Positions 11,886-24,753 are shown, numbered from the stretch's first letter. The stretch is 64,000 nt of DNA from Pseudisothecium myosuroides (GCA_951799445.1 OX637297.1:15500001-15564000); one strand, 5' to 3'. Program-made: numbers and translations. The notes: generated by a model from the sequence alone, not told the origin.

Positions 11886-14800
11886 CAGGGTTGTCACATC
11901 GGACGAGTCGAGGTACCGAACGTCCCGGACGGACGGGACAATCGGACGGCCCGGACGTATTGGACGGGTAGCGTAGCAAAAATCTACCCAAAAATGTTTT
12001 CCTGCCCAAAAATTTTCCTTCAATATGTGACGTGGCCGGCATTTGCAAACGTGGCATTCCCTGTTGAAATCTGGGCATGGACACCGGGGCGGGGACGTCT
12101 AGTGGGGGCAAAAACTCCCGTTCACTGGACGTGGACTCGGCTGGGTGGAAACTTAGGATGTCCGAGCGCGAACGTCTTTGTTTGGGCGCGGACTTAGATT
12201 AGCGGAAACTTAGGATGTATGGACGTGGACCTTTGTGTGCGGGCGCGGACTCAAACGGGCGAGAACTTTGAATGCCTGGGCGCAGACGTGTGGGTGAGGG
12301 TGGAAACGTCTTTGTCCGGGTGCGGACTTAGACAGGCAGAAACGTCACCTGACCAAGCGTAGACGCTGTGGCAACGTCATTCACAGATTGAATTGACATG
12401 AGGTTTAGGCCCTATTGGTGTTCAAGATTTGTTCATGGAAAGTAATGGAATGGATAATTTTATGGTAATTTGCTTAAATTGTCAAATTGACCTTCAGAAT
12501 TGCAAAGCATGCAATCCGACTATGGGTTACAAATGTGTTCAACATCCATGCCAAATTAAAAAATAGCACATATGCAATTGTCTTTACGATAATCAATTTT
12601 TTTTTATAGATTTCATGCATTGCAAAGCAATGTAAGAGTACAATCAACCTATACTTCCATATCACGTAGGCTTTTGCACTGGTTATTTGAAGAACTCACT
12701 TTTCTAGCGGTTTTCAAGTGCTTGAACCGTCTTGAAGGGTGGGTGGTGCAAGTCCTGCATTGTTTAAACAAGTAGATCTGCGGACTTCAAGGTTAGATGA
12801 ACCTGCCAAATGCGCATCTGGAATGTGCACATCCTCATCTGCTGGTGCCTTGTCGCATTCATGGTCATCCTTCACATCCTCGTCCTCATCGTCCCCATCG
12901 TCTTCATTTCCAGGTAGTTCTTCTCCGTTGCTATCATAAGATGTCCGTTGACCTTCAATTTCTGAATTCTCGTTTCAAAGCTCAGCAACTCCTGGTGTGC
13001 CACGTTTACGTTGCCCCACTCGCAGCCTCTTGTGCCGCCTTGCAGCTGGGTCCTCAGCATTGGAATTTAATAAAGGGCCCCGATGAACTCTGGGAATGAC
13101 AAACGCTGGAGTTGAGGAAATCAACCCCGGAGTATACGTTTGTACGAACGGTTCAATCACCTCCTCAGGACGGCGTGCTCCAATTCCTCGCAGAGGACGT
13201 TTAGGGGCTCTTGATGATGACACTTTGTGAGAATTTTTTCCTCCACGAGGACCACGAGCGTGCACATATTGGCCCACTTCGTAATGATGAGGAGATTGAG
13301 GGGGTCTACCACCTCTAGCAACATTGGGAACGTTTTCCACTGTCACGTGAGCATTCCCCATAGAGCCTAATCCTTCTTGAAAATGCCCTCTGATGGGAAT
13401 TGCAGATCTGGTTTCAGAAGGGGGAGTGGAACGTTGTACCAATGTGCCTCGTCCACGACCAATGACAAGGATTGCGAAACATAGGGGCAGATTGTCAAGA
13501 ATTTCAGTTTCGGGAATGTCATTTTTGATACACTCAGGATCAAAACGCCCCACAACACTGACGCTTCTTTTATTCATTGCAATGTGACGGTTTACGAATG
13601 TACCGCCTCCACTTTGGCCACCCGCCTGACCAAATTCCCTATTGCCATCACCCTCATCAGTAGACCTTCCATTGTTCGGAGCTGTTTTGTTATCCACATT
13701 CCCTCCATTTCCGTCATTCTAGTCATCTCTATTCCCGCCATTATTTCTAGGGGGGATTGTCATTGTTGTTATCATCAGAGGGGGGGTCATTGTGGTCAGG
13801 AATTGTTGCACTTGATTCGTCGCTCTCTGAAGAAGAAGATAAAGCTTGTGCTTCAGCAATGCCTTCATTTGGAATGTGGACGGGAGAAGGCCTACGATGG
13901 GGAATTAATGGTCCCCAACAGTCGTAAGGAACATTATCTTCATTATCTTGTTCATCCCCATAGTAATTCCTTGCTTCTTCAAGGTGATCAACACCTTCGT
14001 ACCACAAATTTTGGTTGCTTGGTAGATTGGAGGAGCCCAATTTGCTTCCATATTGTTGTCCTCCCCATCCTCTGCTTACATGGCGGCAAAGGCACAATTG
14101 GCTTTAGTCACCGGGATGGGGCCAAGGGCATCTAGATCGGAATCCTCTGAGAGGATGTTTGCATCATACCAACGAACTAGATTGGCACCCGGTTTTTGAC
14201 GTAGGACATGGCTATTGGTATAAATGTATACCAAAGATTTTGCCTTTCCCACCGCCAAGCGATTTCTGCTCCTATTGTGGACAAAGGAATACATACTCCA
14301 ATTTTGCTCACAAGACGATGCGGAGCATGTAAGGGATAGAATACGCACGGCAATTTTGGACAAGGCTCGGTCCCCAATCCTAGGCCACCATTAGTGGGGA
14401 AGCATACCGGCCTCACGAATGTTGGGGGATTCAACTGGGCTATACGGTCCAGAGCTCTCCTTGTATTCCGTTAATTCCGCCATCACATCATCAAAATGCA
14501 CCTCTACGATGTTCTCCATTTGGCGGATGACTCGGTACAATGCTCAAAGTGCAACTCCGTTTGTCTTCAAGTGCGGATGATCCCTGATGTATGGGTTCAA
14601 CAATGCACCGGCATAGTGAAGATCATCGAAGGCCATTTCCCATCTTTCATCAAAGGTCATCTCCAAAACGTCAGCTATTGGGCCAGGCAATTGAAAAGGT
14701 GCCTCTCTCAATGAGTGCACGTGTCTTCGCAAGTTGTGCATTGTGAGCCAAGCCTTGCGCATGGCCGGTTCTCGGCCATCAAACACACGCAAGGCCTTCA

Positions 14801-16760
14801 ACACATCTTCTACCATGTACACATAATCCCTGCATGGATTCCAGAAGCCCAAGTTATTAACGGTCCTCATGCTGTTATCTGAGGCAGTACAGGGTTGCGG
14901 ACCATTCTGTTGATTTTGTAGCATCGCAAAGTAATTGGTAACAGGAGGATGTACAATCAAGGACTCAAGGGCTGATCTTTGTAAAACCAGTTGTTGCATC
15001 ATGAGAAAGTTACAAGCAAAGCGGGTTTCGGTGGGCACCAAGATTTGGTTGTTCGGGCTCAACTTGGAAAGGTGGACATTGTCACATGATGGCCCCTAAT
15101 GTATTGGCACAACTTTTTGGCCCTCTCTATTAAATCTTTGAAATCCTGCACCTTAGCCCAATCTTCTAACAACAGGTCCAATGCATGTGCCATGCAACCT
15201 TGCTTGAAGATGTGCTTGTATTTGCAAATAATATCATCAATTGCTCCAAGCATGTTTGCTGCATTGTCCGTACAAATTTGCGTTACATTCTTGGGACCCA
15301 CCTTGTTGATGAATACCCTCAACTGGTTTGCTATGTACGCCATCGTTTTAGTTTCCCCAGAAGTGTCAATGGACCCAAGAAATACATCACCAGTGGGGCA
15401 AGCCATCATCACGTTCATGAGGGGCCGCTGATTGACATTGTCCCAACCGTCGGTGCTTATTGTCACCCTGTAATTCTTCACTGCAAAGGCCGTTTTTGTT
15501 TGGATCTCTTTTTCAATTTGCATCCTCTTGGGTTCAATCAATTGAGTCCTAAATTGATGGTAGGAAGGTGGATAGTATTCAAATCGTGCCAGCGAGGTTG
15601 CCTTCACCGCCTCGATGAAAGACGGATTCCTTACCACGTTGAATGGCACATTCGCTTCATAGAAAAAACTTGCCCACTTTTCATCCAACTCCTTTCTCTT
15701 TGCAATATTCAAGGCATCATTCATGTGTTGTTGTCGCAATGGCCCTGATCTTGTGGAATTCAATGCTGCAAGAATGTTGGATCAATGAAGAGGTTCTATT
15801 CCTCCAGCCAGACCTCCTTCATCTTCAGATGCCCCTCCTGTTACTTCATTTTGAGTGGATTGGCTTGAATTCGCCATTGGATGTACTCTGGATGGACCGC
15901 TTGGAACAAACTCAGCGTCCTCCATGGACTCAAGATTCATCCATTGCGGAACGAAGTTGCCGCAATTCACAAATCTTTGGCGCACCGCTCGGGGTATGTG
16001 CGAACACACCAACCTCTCCAACTTTGCCTTGTATCCATAGTGTGCAAAAGCACACTTGCGTTTGTAGTCGAATGAGATGCCACAGAAAAAGCAACTGATT
16101 TTGGTCCCACATTCTGAAAAGTTATACCACGGTTCCCACTCTTTTGTTTGTTTTCGTGCAGTTGTCATTGGCATCGTGAATTCATGCCACCCACGGATAT
16201 GTTTTCCTTAGGTCCGAAACGTAGTGCCAGTAACAACAGTTAGCGCCAGTTATCCACTTGAAGCGATTTTGACATCACCTCAGCAGAGAACCAGGGCAGT
16301 CTTCCACCCAATTAACTCAACTCGGAGCTCAAAATGAGGTCCAAGATTATGAAGCATAGGGGAAAACGTGAAGACTGCTGCTGCTCCGGCCCGTTTTTAT
16401 AATCTATCATGGTACGGGCGTAGACTTCTGTTGTCTGGGCGGGGATGGTAATGGTTCGGGCGCAAACCTTTGTTGTCTGGGCAAGGACGGTAATGGTTCA
16501 GGCGCGGACGCAGAGTGACCAGGCGCGGACGCAATTTCGTGGTTTGTTTTGGCGTCCCTACCCGGAGTCCGCACCCGGAGTCCGCACCTAGATCGTCAAA
16601 GACCACGCCCAGTTGTACCGGAAGGCAGAGTCCGCGCCCCGACAGGCTGCCTGAGCGCGGACGTCCGCACCCGAGCGTGAGAGAAACCACTCGCGGACAC
16701 AATGCACATGCTCGAACGTTCGCGCCCAACCTGCCTGCGCACTTTCAGAACGCGCCTGCG
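11886..16760 (-). mobile_element. hAT-superfamily DNA transposon (damaged)
   Basis: The left end reads CAGGGTTGTCACATCGGACG, a typical hAT terminus. Both flanks of the coding region carry many GGGCGCGGAC/GGACGT-like motifs, at about 11,900-12,380 and 16,390-16,760, as expected for hAT subterminal transposase-binding repeats. The coding region between them is a minus-strand hAT transposase. I could not identify the right terminus or an 8-bp target duplication, so the right limit is the last subterminal motif. Confidence 0.8.
12975..16174 (-). pseudogene. hAT transposase (BED-DUF659-hATC), broken
   Basis: Minus-strand reading frames in order. First, a BED-type zinc finger at 16174-15782 (WYNF...CFFC...H). 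Then a DUF659-type RNase-H-fold core at 15763-15059 with STDGWDN, CTDNAANM and KQGCMAHALDLLLEDW. A continuation follows at 15062-14544, and a C-terminal hATC dimerisation region at 14363-14076 (SSCEQNWSMYSFVHNRSRNRL). The tail to 12975 is Asn/Gly/Pro-rich. Breaks: an in-frame TGA at about 15782 between BED and DUF659, a single-base shift near 15,060 (frame changes at TMSTF/LSPNN), and later frame changes. The product would cut and paste hAT DNA; this copy cannot make a full-length protein. Confidence 0.85.
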
Positions 16761-17007
16761 CACCCTAACTGCATAAATATCCCTTGTCGACAGAGCTACC
16801 CATCCTCCATGTCAGCCCCAAAATCTAAGACTTCAACTATGAGCTCCAAGTTGGGGCGTAAGTACTGAGGTTAGCCAACGACTTTTGGCATCACTCGTCA
16901 CATAGCCTCATGTCGGTCACCTCTATTCTCACCACGTAGGCTTCTATGTTTTGCGCATTGTTTGCCTTTGTGGCAATAAATACAATTATTGTGCTAAAAA
17001 TTTGTGA

Positions 17008-18110
17008 GTGGAACCAAATTCTACAAGTATGGCAGCACCTCCGATTGAACCTAACGTACTTCAGCGGACTAGAAGGCCTCAAGATGTAGGACGGGCTCGA
17101 CATTCAAAGATGTCCAAGAAGCGTTTGTACATTCTACTTGATCTTGAAAACGAGGCTTTTGCTAGTTGCAAGGATGAACCACAACTGTGGACAAAGATAA
17201 CATGTGCAAAATACATAGAGTGGTGCCACATAGGTAAAATGTTTGTACATAGTGAGCACAAGAAACATCGCAAATACGATGTAGCCAACCTTTACTATTG
17301 AAAGGATGTTGACTTCCTTGAAAGATGCATCTAGGTGCATCAACACATATATGACAAGCCGTTTGTGCTGAAAAACGAATGCAAACTTACGGTCTTATGT
17401 ATGGTGTATGCAGAACTCAAGCTCCATCTTACTGTGGATTTGCGGTCGTTTAGCCCTTCTTTGCATTATGTCATGAAAGCTCCAAAGAACATTGACATCC
17501 CTTGGGAAAGGAAGTATCCGGATCACAGGGGCTTGACAAACCCGAAACTCGACCTGTCTTTATTGCAGATGTATGTGTGGAATGGTTTGATGACTCTGAC
17601 GTTGACCTCAAATCGGGATGCACAAAGCAGAAGATGGACAAGAAACTGATAATTCTAAAAAACAATGTATATGTCAAATATATGGAGGAGGAAGTTTTCA
17701 AGGAAGGCGATGAAGGTGTTCACTTTGGGATGGGAGAAATCAGAGAAGACAGCATGGTAGCTGGGCCATTGTCCTATGCTGCAGATTATATAACCCATCA
17801 CCTTGCTGAACTTGACAAATGGGGCCATAAAGTACCCAATGGTTCAGGAGAAGAACCAACACTGGCCCCTACCGTGATGGCAAAGAACTTATTACATGTC
17901 ATGGATGAAGGAGAGGGGATGTCCAACCAAGGTGATATGTCCTTGTTGAAAAGAATTCAAGACCTAGAGACAGAAGTCACAGAACTTCGTCAAGATAAGG
18001 CAAACAATTGTGTACTGATAGAAAACTTAATGAGAGATTTTAGTATCAGAGAAGAAGCATACAAAAAGAAGATTGAAGACCTCCAGAGCGTCTTGCACCC
18101 AAACCATTAA
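17008..18110 (+). pseudogene. Unknown coding remnant with coiled-coil end
   Basis: I do not recognise this gene. The first part (from MAAPPIEPN at 17029) reads to a TGA near 17,299, continues in the same frame past a TAG to about 17,510, then shifts to another frame that runs to TAA at 18,108-18,110. The last part (17502-18110) has an acidic middle (FIADVCVEWFDDSDVDL) and a heptad-rich C-terminus (LLKRIQDLETEVTELRQDK...) predicted to form a coiled coil. Both early stops sit in aromatic-looking contexts. It could be an old retroelement or element accessory gene. Confidence 0.4.
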
Positions 18111-19150
18111 ACATGGCATCCGTTAAATGATAGGCCAATCCTGCGGATAGGACCTCAGGGCTTAGGGAACTAGTTAGATACTGAAATACACATAGGGGCG
18201 TACGGGCTTTAGGTTTTAGGATATATTACATGACAGGACTTGGAAGCATTCATGACCAAATCTTTGGTCATGTATCTAGTATGCATGTATGAACATTGTG
18301 CCTTTACTCTTCTTTAGAGGCAATTTGAATCTGAAACGTCATATTCCTTTACGGCTTTATGTACGTGGCGTGTAGAGGATCAATATTTTATACATGATCT
18401 CGTGTTCTTGGACTAGGATGTGATGGTCTATGAATGCTTATTTTTCCTTTTATACACATTCATGAATTCAAATAGAGAATTCTTAAGTTCACCAAAGTAT
18501 TTCTAGATTTAGGATTTTCGGGATAGTAATTAATAAATTTAAAATATTTGTTAGGGATCTTCACTCTAACCTGTAGGAAAAATTGCTCCAAAAATTGAAA
18601 GGATTTTAATTTTTTGTCTTCTATAGTTTTTTGTTTTTTTTTACTTCTCTCAAGCATTTGCTAATTTAATTCCTACATTCAATACAAGTAATTTAGAAGG
18701 GAGGCACTTAATGTATTTGGTATTTTTCTTTGGACCTAAGGGTCATATCCTATTTACTCACAAGCATTGGCCACTGGAAAATGGAAAATTAACGAGGAAA
18801 GCACTTCGTATATTTATATAATTCGGGATGAACAAAAGGTTATTTCTCATAAAGCTTTCCATCCAATATAGTGTCTATGGAAGTACGTAACATCCGGAAA
18901 ACTAAAATAGCACATAAGTAGAGGTAAAGATAGGAAAACTTTTTCAATTTTTGCATAAGTTTAGTAAATTAGGGTGCAAAAATTAGAATTAGAAATTAGT
19001 TCCTTTCTAGAAAAGATAAAACTCTAATTAGGTTTACGCAGTCATCCAGAACTAGTAGCCGAAAAGCCGGAAAGTCTGGATCGTTGGGACCTACCGCCTA
19101 GGTTCAGCTAGAGAACTTATGGGAACCTCATCTAATCGGGAACTTAGGGT
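18111..19150. other. AT-rich non-coding stretch
   Basis: No supported gene or repeat. The end (from about 19,020) becomes GC-richer and leads into the promoter of the gag-like fragment. Confidence 0.5.
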
Positions 19151-19159
19151 TCCGACAGG

Positions 19160-19167
19160 TATATAAA
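19160..19167 (+). promoter_or_regulatory. TATA-like box of gag-like fragment
   Basis: TATATAAA lies about 150 bases upstream of the ATG at 19314. The related element at 56,553-60,025 has a TATAAATA in the corresponding position, which supports a promoter. Confidence 0.5.
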
Positions 19168-19313
19168 CCCCACCGCCAGCCTCATTCTTCCTCTTTCCTC
19201 CATGTTTCACCACGGAGCGCTTAGAGAGTGAAAGAGAAGTGAGTTAGGATTCCGTTAGGGAGAGAAAGAGAGGCCGGTGCCGTTTGCACTGGATTGTTTT
19301 AGTTGTCGGTAAC

Positions 19314-19764
19314 ATGGCGGAAGCCAGTCAAGTCTGGAGGCCGGTAGTCACAACTCGAAGTATACATCCAGTTATTCCATCTGATCCGGACCGCCTCAAG
19401 GAGTTAGAAAAGGACCTGGAGATAATGGGGTGTCTAGGGTTTCTGAACCGGCCATGGAACGTCCGGAGTGAGGAAATGATTGATGAACTCATTTCCGGTT
19501 CCCAATCAGTTCTTGTTAACTGTTAGGGGTTGTCCTAGGGCTTGGACTCCAAAATTGTGGGCCAAGGCGTACTTTGCCCCAACCAGAGGGTCCGGAATAG
19601 CCACCCAGTCGGATAGGTTTGCGACCAATATATTCTGAAATCAGCCTGATTCAAAAGAGGGGTACGTCGCGGGTGACTGTAGGAGTCCCCGAAATCGGTA
19701 GTTGATGGAGTTCCTCATGCCGATTATGTATCCGGACAAGCCCACCCGGATTACAATCACTGTG
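19314..19764 (+). pseudogene. gag-like fragment cut by copy 2
   Basis: From ATG 19314 the frame encodes MAEASQVWRP...HPVIPSDPDRLKELEKDLEIMGCLGFLNRPWNVRSEEMIDEL. This matches the pattern of the gag-like protein at 59.5-58.6 kb (YPIIPAKEKEKDNLIEDLAKMGFGGLIDKPWGFREERMIREL). After a stop at 19524 a shifted frame keeps homology up to LMPIMYPDKPTRITITV, equivalent to LVPIIHPEKPTRVTIAI. The homology stops exactly where the terminal repeat of copy 2 begins (19765), as if copy 2 inserted there. The continuation is not visible after 40,578. Confidence 0.7.
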
Positions 19765-19788
19765 ATGCCATATTTAACTACTTCTGGA
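19765..19788 (+). repeat. Left terminal inverted repeat of copy 2
   Basis: ATGCCATATTTAACTACTTC plus TGGA, identical to the reverse complement of 40555-40578. It abuts the interrupted gag-like frame on the left. Confidence 0.75.
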
Positions 19789-19808
19789 CTTTCAATAGTC
19801 CAGAAGTA
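19779..19808. repeat. Perfect hairpin at left end of copy 2
   Basis: TACTTCTGGAC and GTCCAGAAGTA form an 11-bp perfect stem with an 8-base loop, overlapping the inner part of the terminal repeat. It may be a structural or binding feature of the element end. Confidence 0.7.
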
Positions 19809-20062
19809 AAGAGGCGGTGAAATCCCCTAATGTTTTCCTATGGATCTGGAGATCTCCTGAAATAGGAACGCTTTGCATGCATCCAATTCAACACCCACAA
19901 GTATGTCGGGGAGTGCTTCATGTGCTTGGAATTGAAAGAAATCGTGTAGTTGTAACATAGCGGATCCGTGGTAGAGTTCACATGATTGTATTGGGAGATC
20001 TGTGGACCGGGTTTTCGTAGTTTAGGCATCCAATTTACAGCACAACTGAAGTCTCAGAACCT

Positions 20063-20454
20063 ATCGAGAGATCCCCCGATGACCACCACTCGTTGCAAAC
20101 ATGGCTCCCATCCTATATTAATCCCTCAGTGAGCGCTGATCTTCACATAATTCTATCGGGAGATCCCCTGACGGGGTGGTAGAATATGAGTCAGCTTCAC
20201 TGACAATCTTGGTGTCGAAGTGGTACAATTTGATTCCTGTGCTAAAGTGCAAGTGATATCCGAGTTCATCAAGAATGATTCACAATAAGGCACGAGGGGG
20301 CCGATTCTTTCAAAGATATATGGTATCCCGAGAGTTCAAAGGAAGTACACACAAGTAGATTTGAAATTCAAACATCAGTTGACAATTACCAAATGAGCAA
20401 TTGCTCTTGGGAATAAGGAGTCCGGTTCTAGGATTCACCGGGAGATCCCCCAAC
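20063..20454. repeat. 18-bp palindromes, left end of copy 2
   Basis: Three diverged sites of the ATCGGGAGATCCCCCGAT variant at 20063, 20154 and 20437. They show that the family extends to the edge of the element. Confidence 0.7.
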
Positions 20455-21094
20455 GGACTACTAACATAGTGGAGCTAAGGTAGTCAGGATATGATGAAGT
20501 GACAGGGGCATATCACAGTACTCACAGTGACATTTGAAGAACTGTAGACCACTGAGTTACAGGTGCTCAGATGTTCAACATACATCTGAAGATGAATAAC
20601 GGCTAAGTAAACATAATATTCCATCCGAAATAATGACATTAGTTTGAGTTTGTGTAAAGAACATCAAGGTTCTTTCACTGCAAGAAATAGATTCGTACTT
20701 GGTTGTCCGCTATATAATTGTGAAGATGCAAAACCTAGAAGACCAGAATTCCAACAGTGTAACTGTGAGAAAAAAGAAATGCATTATTCAGACTCATTTG
20801 AGTGTATGTATGACCCGAGCAATGTATTCTGTTCCAGACACAAACATAAACCACTTCCATTTCAGGAGACGAGAGGAAGAAAGACATCCCGCGCTTCTGC
20901 TATCAAGTCATTGCCCTCGTGCCGCACACAAAGAATAGAAATCATAAACATATTAATATATTCATAAAGATTTATTTTACATATACAAGTCACAAAAAGT
21001 AGCTCTGAAAAATTAATCGAAGAATAGTCCTACTGACTCAACGAACTATACTTCGAAACCCTCACTTGCGGCTGCGCTTACTGGATGTAGAATG

Positions 21095-21194
21095 CGTCGT
21101 GCAATATCACGATGGCAGTCGCGCCCCGCAGAATGCATCGTGGCATCTCACGATTGCCGCGACGACCGACACAGTGCGTCGGGAGTTCCCACGA
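21095..21194. repeat. 18-bp palindromes downstream of gene A
   Basis: Three sites at 21095, 21137 and 21177, spaced 42 and 40 bases (about four helical turns), just after the gene A stop at 21226. Confidence 0.75.
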
Positions 21195-23232
21195 TGGCAG
21201 TAGCGACCCCGGACTAGGCACTCAATCATGGGTCCACCACGTTTGCCCGATTCAAATTCACTAAGGCAGCCTCCCTACTCTTCTGAGGAATCGTCCGTGA
21301 TTTTTGATCCACTCTCCTGGACCAATTCGCATACACTGCAGCACCCGCGTCCACCCAAGTGGGGGGACTTTTTTCAACGACCCATTTACCATACCAGCAA
21401 TTCCGATAAATCAATTCCAGCCTCATTTCAGAGTTATCGGGTCGCCAATACTGAAGCAAGAACTTCCCGTTATTCACATCTCCTTCCACTCTGCATATAG
21501 TAGACAATGCTCTTCCTTGCCAAACAGCACATGATTCTGGGACTTTCGGTCTGAGAAGTACCTAACAGCCTGGTTGTATGTCTAGCCATGGATTAAAGCT
21601 TTCCCTTGGCGCTTCATTTGCAGGGCCGCAGTAAGGCTCCGGCTCCTGTTCTTCCTCCGGAATCACGTCCATGGGATTCACCGTCGATCCTGGGCGAGGG
21701 ACTCCATTACGCGCCACCCTCCAATTGTGTTGTGGCCAGAAGCCTTCCACCAACTCCGGAGGACACTCGGGTAATGGTTCCTTCAGCTCATCGAGAACAT
21801 GCTTCCAGTAATCCACGTATGGACCGAACGCAGTTGCAAATCCCTCGCATTCAGAAATACCCTATTGCCAGTACTGAATGTATTTCTCGAGTCCTACCAA
21901 TATGAAACCCTTGTTCAAGGTAGCTTTCCGCGCCGCATTCCTTGCCTTCTCTTGATTTCCATTCGGTATCGGAACCTTGCTGCCCCACATGGGCTTAAAC
22001 GGAACAGGCTTTGGACAGCCGTAAGGGAGCATGGGCCGACCATTGCTGTCTGTCTTCCAAATGCGTTCAGAAGGTTTCTTCGACGGCAACCAGTTCGAAT
22101 CAACTGCTGACCTTTTGAAGTTCATGACGGGGACCCCATCAGTGTCCACGTAGAACTTGAATAGGTGCATCTCCCCCAATCCAATTAATTTTTCCCCGCG
22201 ATCGCATTGGTAACCCTCCACTTGAAATCCCCCACCTCCTGTATGAACTCCGACAGAAATGACAGTTCTTGGAACTGCATGAAGGCTTTCATGAGGTCAG
22301 CAATGACAAAAGTGTTCTTAGTCTTCAGGGCCTTGGAAAGGTGGTTGAAATATGCATCGATGTCCTCGTGAGTGTGTCCGACTAGTAGAAACCCAACCTG
22401 AATTTCCTTGAAGACACCTCGTATAGTGAGCAAGGATAAGAACGCCATCAAATATTTGTTCTTGGCAGAGTTGTCAAGCTGAAGATATAAATTTTCAGGA
22501 AGCGGAGTACTTCTGACTTGAGCTCCAAGTTTGGTGAGGGTTAGGCTATCCATACATCTAGACTTTCCTCTAAGCAGTGCCTCGAACAATGAGTTAGCCG
22601 GCGGATATGGAAAGAGGTCGCCTGCCTCTTGAATAGGTGGACCCTCCAGCTGGCGCAACAACCTCGCCAAAGACGAAATGGTGAAGTTGGAGTCCACCGG
22701 CCAGCAAGATGGAGCATAATGGACGTAAGCACCGTCACCATGGCCATGAGCTACCATTCCAGTAACACTCATTGGAAGCTGACCCAAACCGGCCGTGGCC
22801 TTTGATGTCACCCGGAGTCTGGGTAGAGCCGTCTTGGATGTATCCATCTTGTCGTGAATTATACATAAAATTCTTCGAGGATCTCGTTTGGATTCCTCAC
22901 GCCAAGATGCATACAAACGACGGCAAGAAGCTTGGTGATTGAGATGATGAGTCCGCTGCTTCACGAACTCCACGTACTCGGGGCTTCCTTTCGGAGACTT
23001 CAGAATAAACTGCTGTAGGTCGTCGCACGTAGTACATTTTGCAAACGAACTTCCGACAGGCTTAATGGAGACGTTGTTGAAGTGCTCCCGCTTGAGTCTA
23101 CTAATAGTCGACTGGCTCACGGGCGGCAGACCGTAGTCGGCATTCAACTGCACATCTAGAACTAGTGCGCTTAAGCATCGGTACAAGCAAAGGGGAAGGA
23201 ATGCAAATGACAAGCAATGCACCAGAACAGTG

Positions 23233-23278
23233 ATCGTGATATCTCACGATCATTGATCTCGTCGGGAGATCGCATGAT
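23233..23278. repeat. 18-bp palindromes in gene A intron
   Basis: Sites at 23233-23250 (ATCGTGATATCTCACGAT, near perfect) and 23261-23278. Both lie within the intron 23148-23312, so they cannot be kept by coding constraint. Confidence 0.8.
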
Positions 23279-24210
23279 CAATAAAGCAGTGACAAGAGAT
23301 TAGGGGTACTACCTTGTTGGCGTCTGCTCGAACTCGTTTCCAATTTCTTCCGGGAGGAAGGAATTTTAGAGTGTCCGTTTGCCCGTTCCCGATGCCGCGC
23401 ATTTGGTGGGGCATTTGATCAGCATTCTCGTCAATAATGGCTTTCATAGTCCCAGCGACCTGAACAGTCCGAGCCCGCGGGTGCTTAACCCCTTTGTTTC
23501 CGTGCATCCCTGATACGACACCGTCGTTGTACATCTTGATGTAACTGTGGTAAGTGGACTTCGGGATGCCGTGAATTATGTACCACGCCTTGCCACAAAC
23601 ATCAACTCCCTCTAGCGTGACGTATTTTTGCTTCCGCTCCCCGTACCTTTCATGTAGTTGTCCTCCCACTCCAATCCCATATTCACGGCGCTTGTCAAAC
23701 GACTTCAAGTAGTACTTCTGCCTTACTAACAGCGTGAACTCCTGGTTATAATGCTGACAACACAGACGTCTGCAGCACTTCTCCGAGCTGACTTTCCGAA
23801 TCTCTTCGTCCGCCGTTTTGCGGGAGTACTGCGATTCCATCAGTTCCAGATTGGGTTTGCGAACTATAAACCGGTATGGTGCTTTCATTCTACCTCCAAG
23901 GTAAGCGAGAGGGTCGTCAATATCGGGAATGGCGGCAAAATGATCCACTGTCTCCTTCAACAAACGACCGTTGGGAAACCAACACTCCGAAATTGGCCAC
24001 CTATCGTGAGACATTATGGCTTCGGTGTCATCCACAAAAACATCGAGGACTGTCACACCTATGAAACCTTCACCAAGTGTCTCCTCTTGGAAATGATCCT
24101 CCGGACTCCAACAAATGATATGACCCGAGGAAACGAGGAGTCCGTCGGCGTCCTTCCGATGCACATCAAGTCCAAACCAGGCTCCTTGACGAATATACGG
24201 ACATGGATCC

Positions 24211-24228
24211 ATCGGGGGATCCCCCGAC
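24211..24228. repeat. 18-bp palindrome inside gene A coding sequence
   Basis: ATCGGGGGATCCCCCGAC, read on the minus strand as part of RASGDPPMD. The same SGDPT-like peptide recurs in gene B, where palindromes are also translated. Confidence 0.8.
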
Positions 24229-24753
24229 GCTCTAACAACGTCAACGGCTCTCCACAACACTACATTCTCTTGAACATCCTCTAATGTGTTCATACCCCTC
24301 TGACAAGGAAAGCATTTCAAATCCTGGAATTCTAATTTGATAGAATGAGGTCGCACCAGAATGTAAATCCAAGGCTCAATAGGTATAGGCACACCCAGCC
24401 ACTCGCCCTGGGGACGAACCTCTTTAACGATTCCTGAACCAACTTCATCGAATCCAGGCACAAACAGTTTAACCCAATCACCATTCACAAACACTTCACA
24501 TCCACCGGTGGAATCCTGTGATTCACCCTCTACATGCGTTCCGTCCACATATGGAACTATCGCGTCAGCAGCGGACTCACAGAATGAATCCATTGTCAGA
24601 GTGAGCTCTATCGAATCCCTTGGACGAGATTAAAACGATCTGTAAAACCTGTACATCATACATTCAAGGAGTTAGGCATGTCTACAGAAGAGCGTTGCAT
24701 TCATGGCATTGTAACCGCACGACATGAAGGACAGAAGCATCAACGTCTGTACA

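Larger units (their letters stand above)
21226..24593 (-). pseudogene. Gene A, DDE transposase-like, copy 2
   Basis: Best-preserved gene A. Exon 1 runs 24593-23313 (427 codons from MDSFCESA) and ends at a GT donor. Exon 2 starts at 23147 after TGTGCAG. Exon 1 ends with a zinc-cluster-like KCCRRLCC (about residue 270), the segment KSTYHSYIKMY and a basic HGNKGVKHPR. Exon 2 has CTTC, IIHDKMDTSKTA (first Asp), LQLDN (second Asp) and GHTHEDID (Glu 36 residues after the second Asp). This is DD(35-38)E spacing, so a transposase/integrase fold is likely. The tail has VPIPNG and QYWRPDN segments. Damage: a one-base shift near 22,210 (FKW/VEGY), and TAG at 21862-21864 and 21562-21564 in one otherwise continuous frame. 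One 18-bp palindrome (24211) lies in coding sequence and two in the intron. It resembles DUF7869 proteins from memory. Confidence 0.75.

Noticed and set aside
11886..16760. Exact right end and target duplication of the hAT element
   Set aside because: No CAACCCTG-type end or copy of GTCTAAGC was found near 16.4-17.0 kb.
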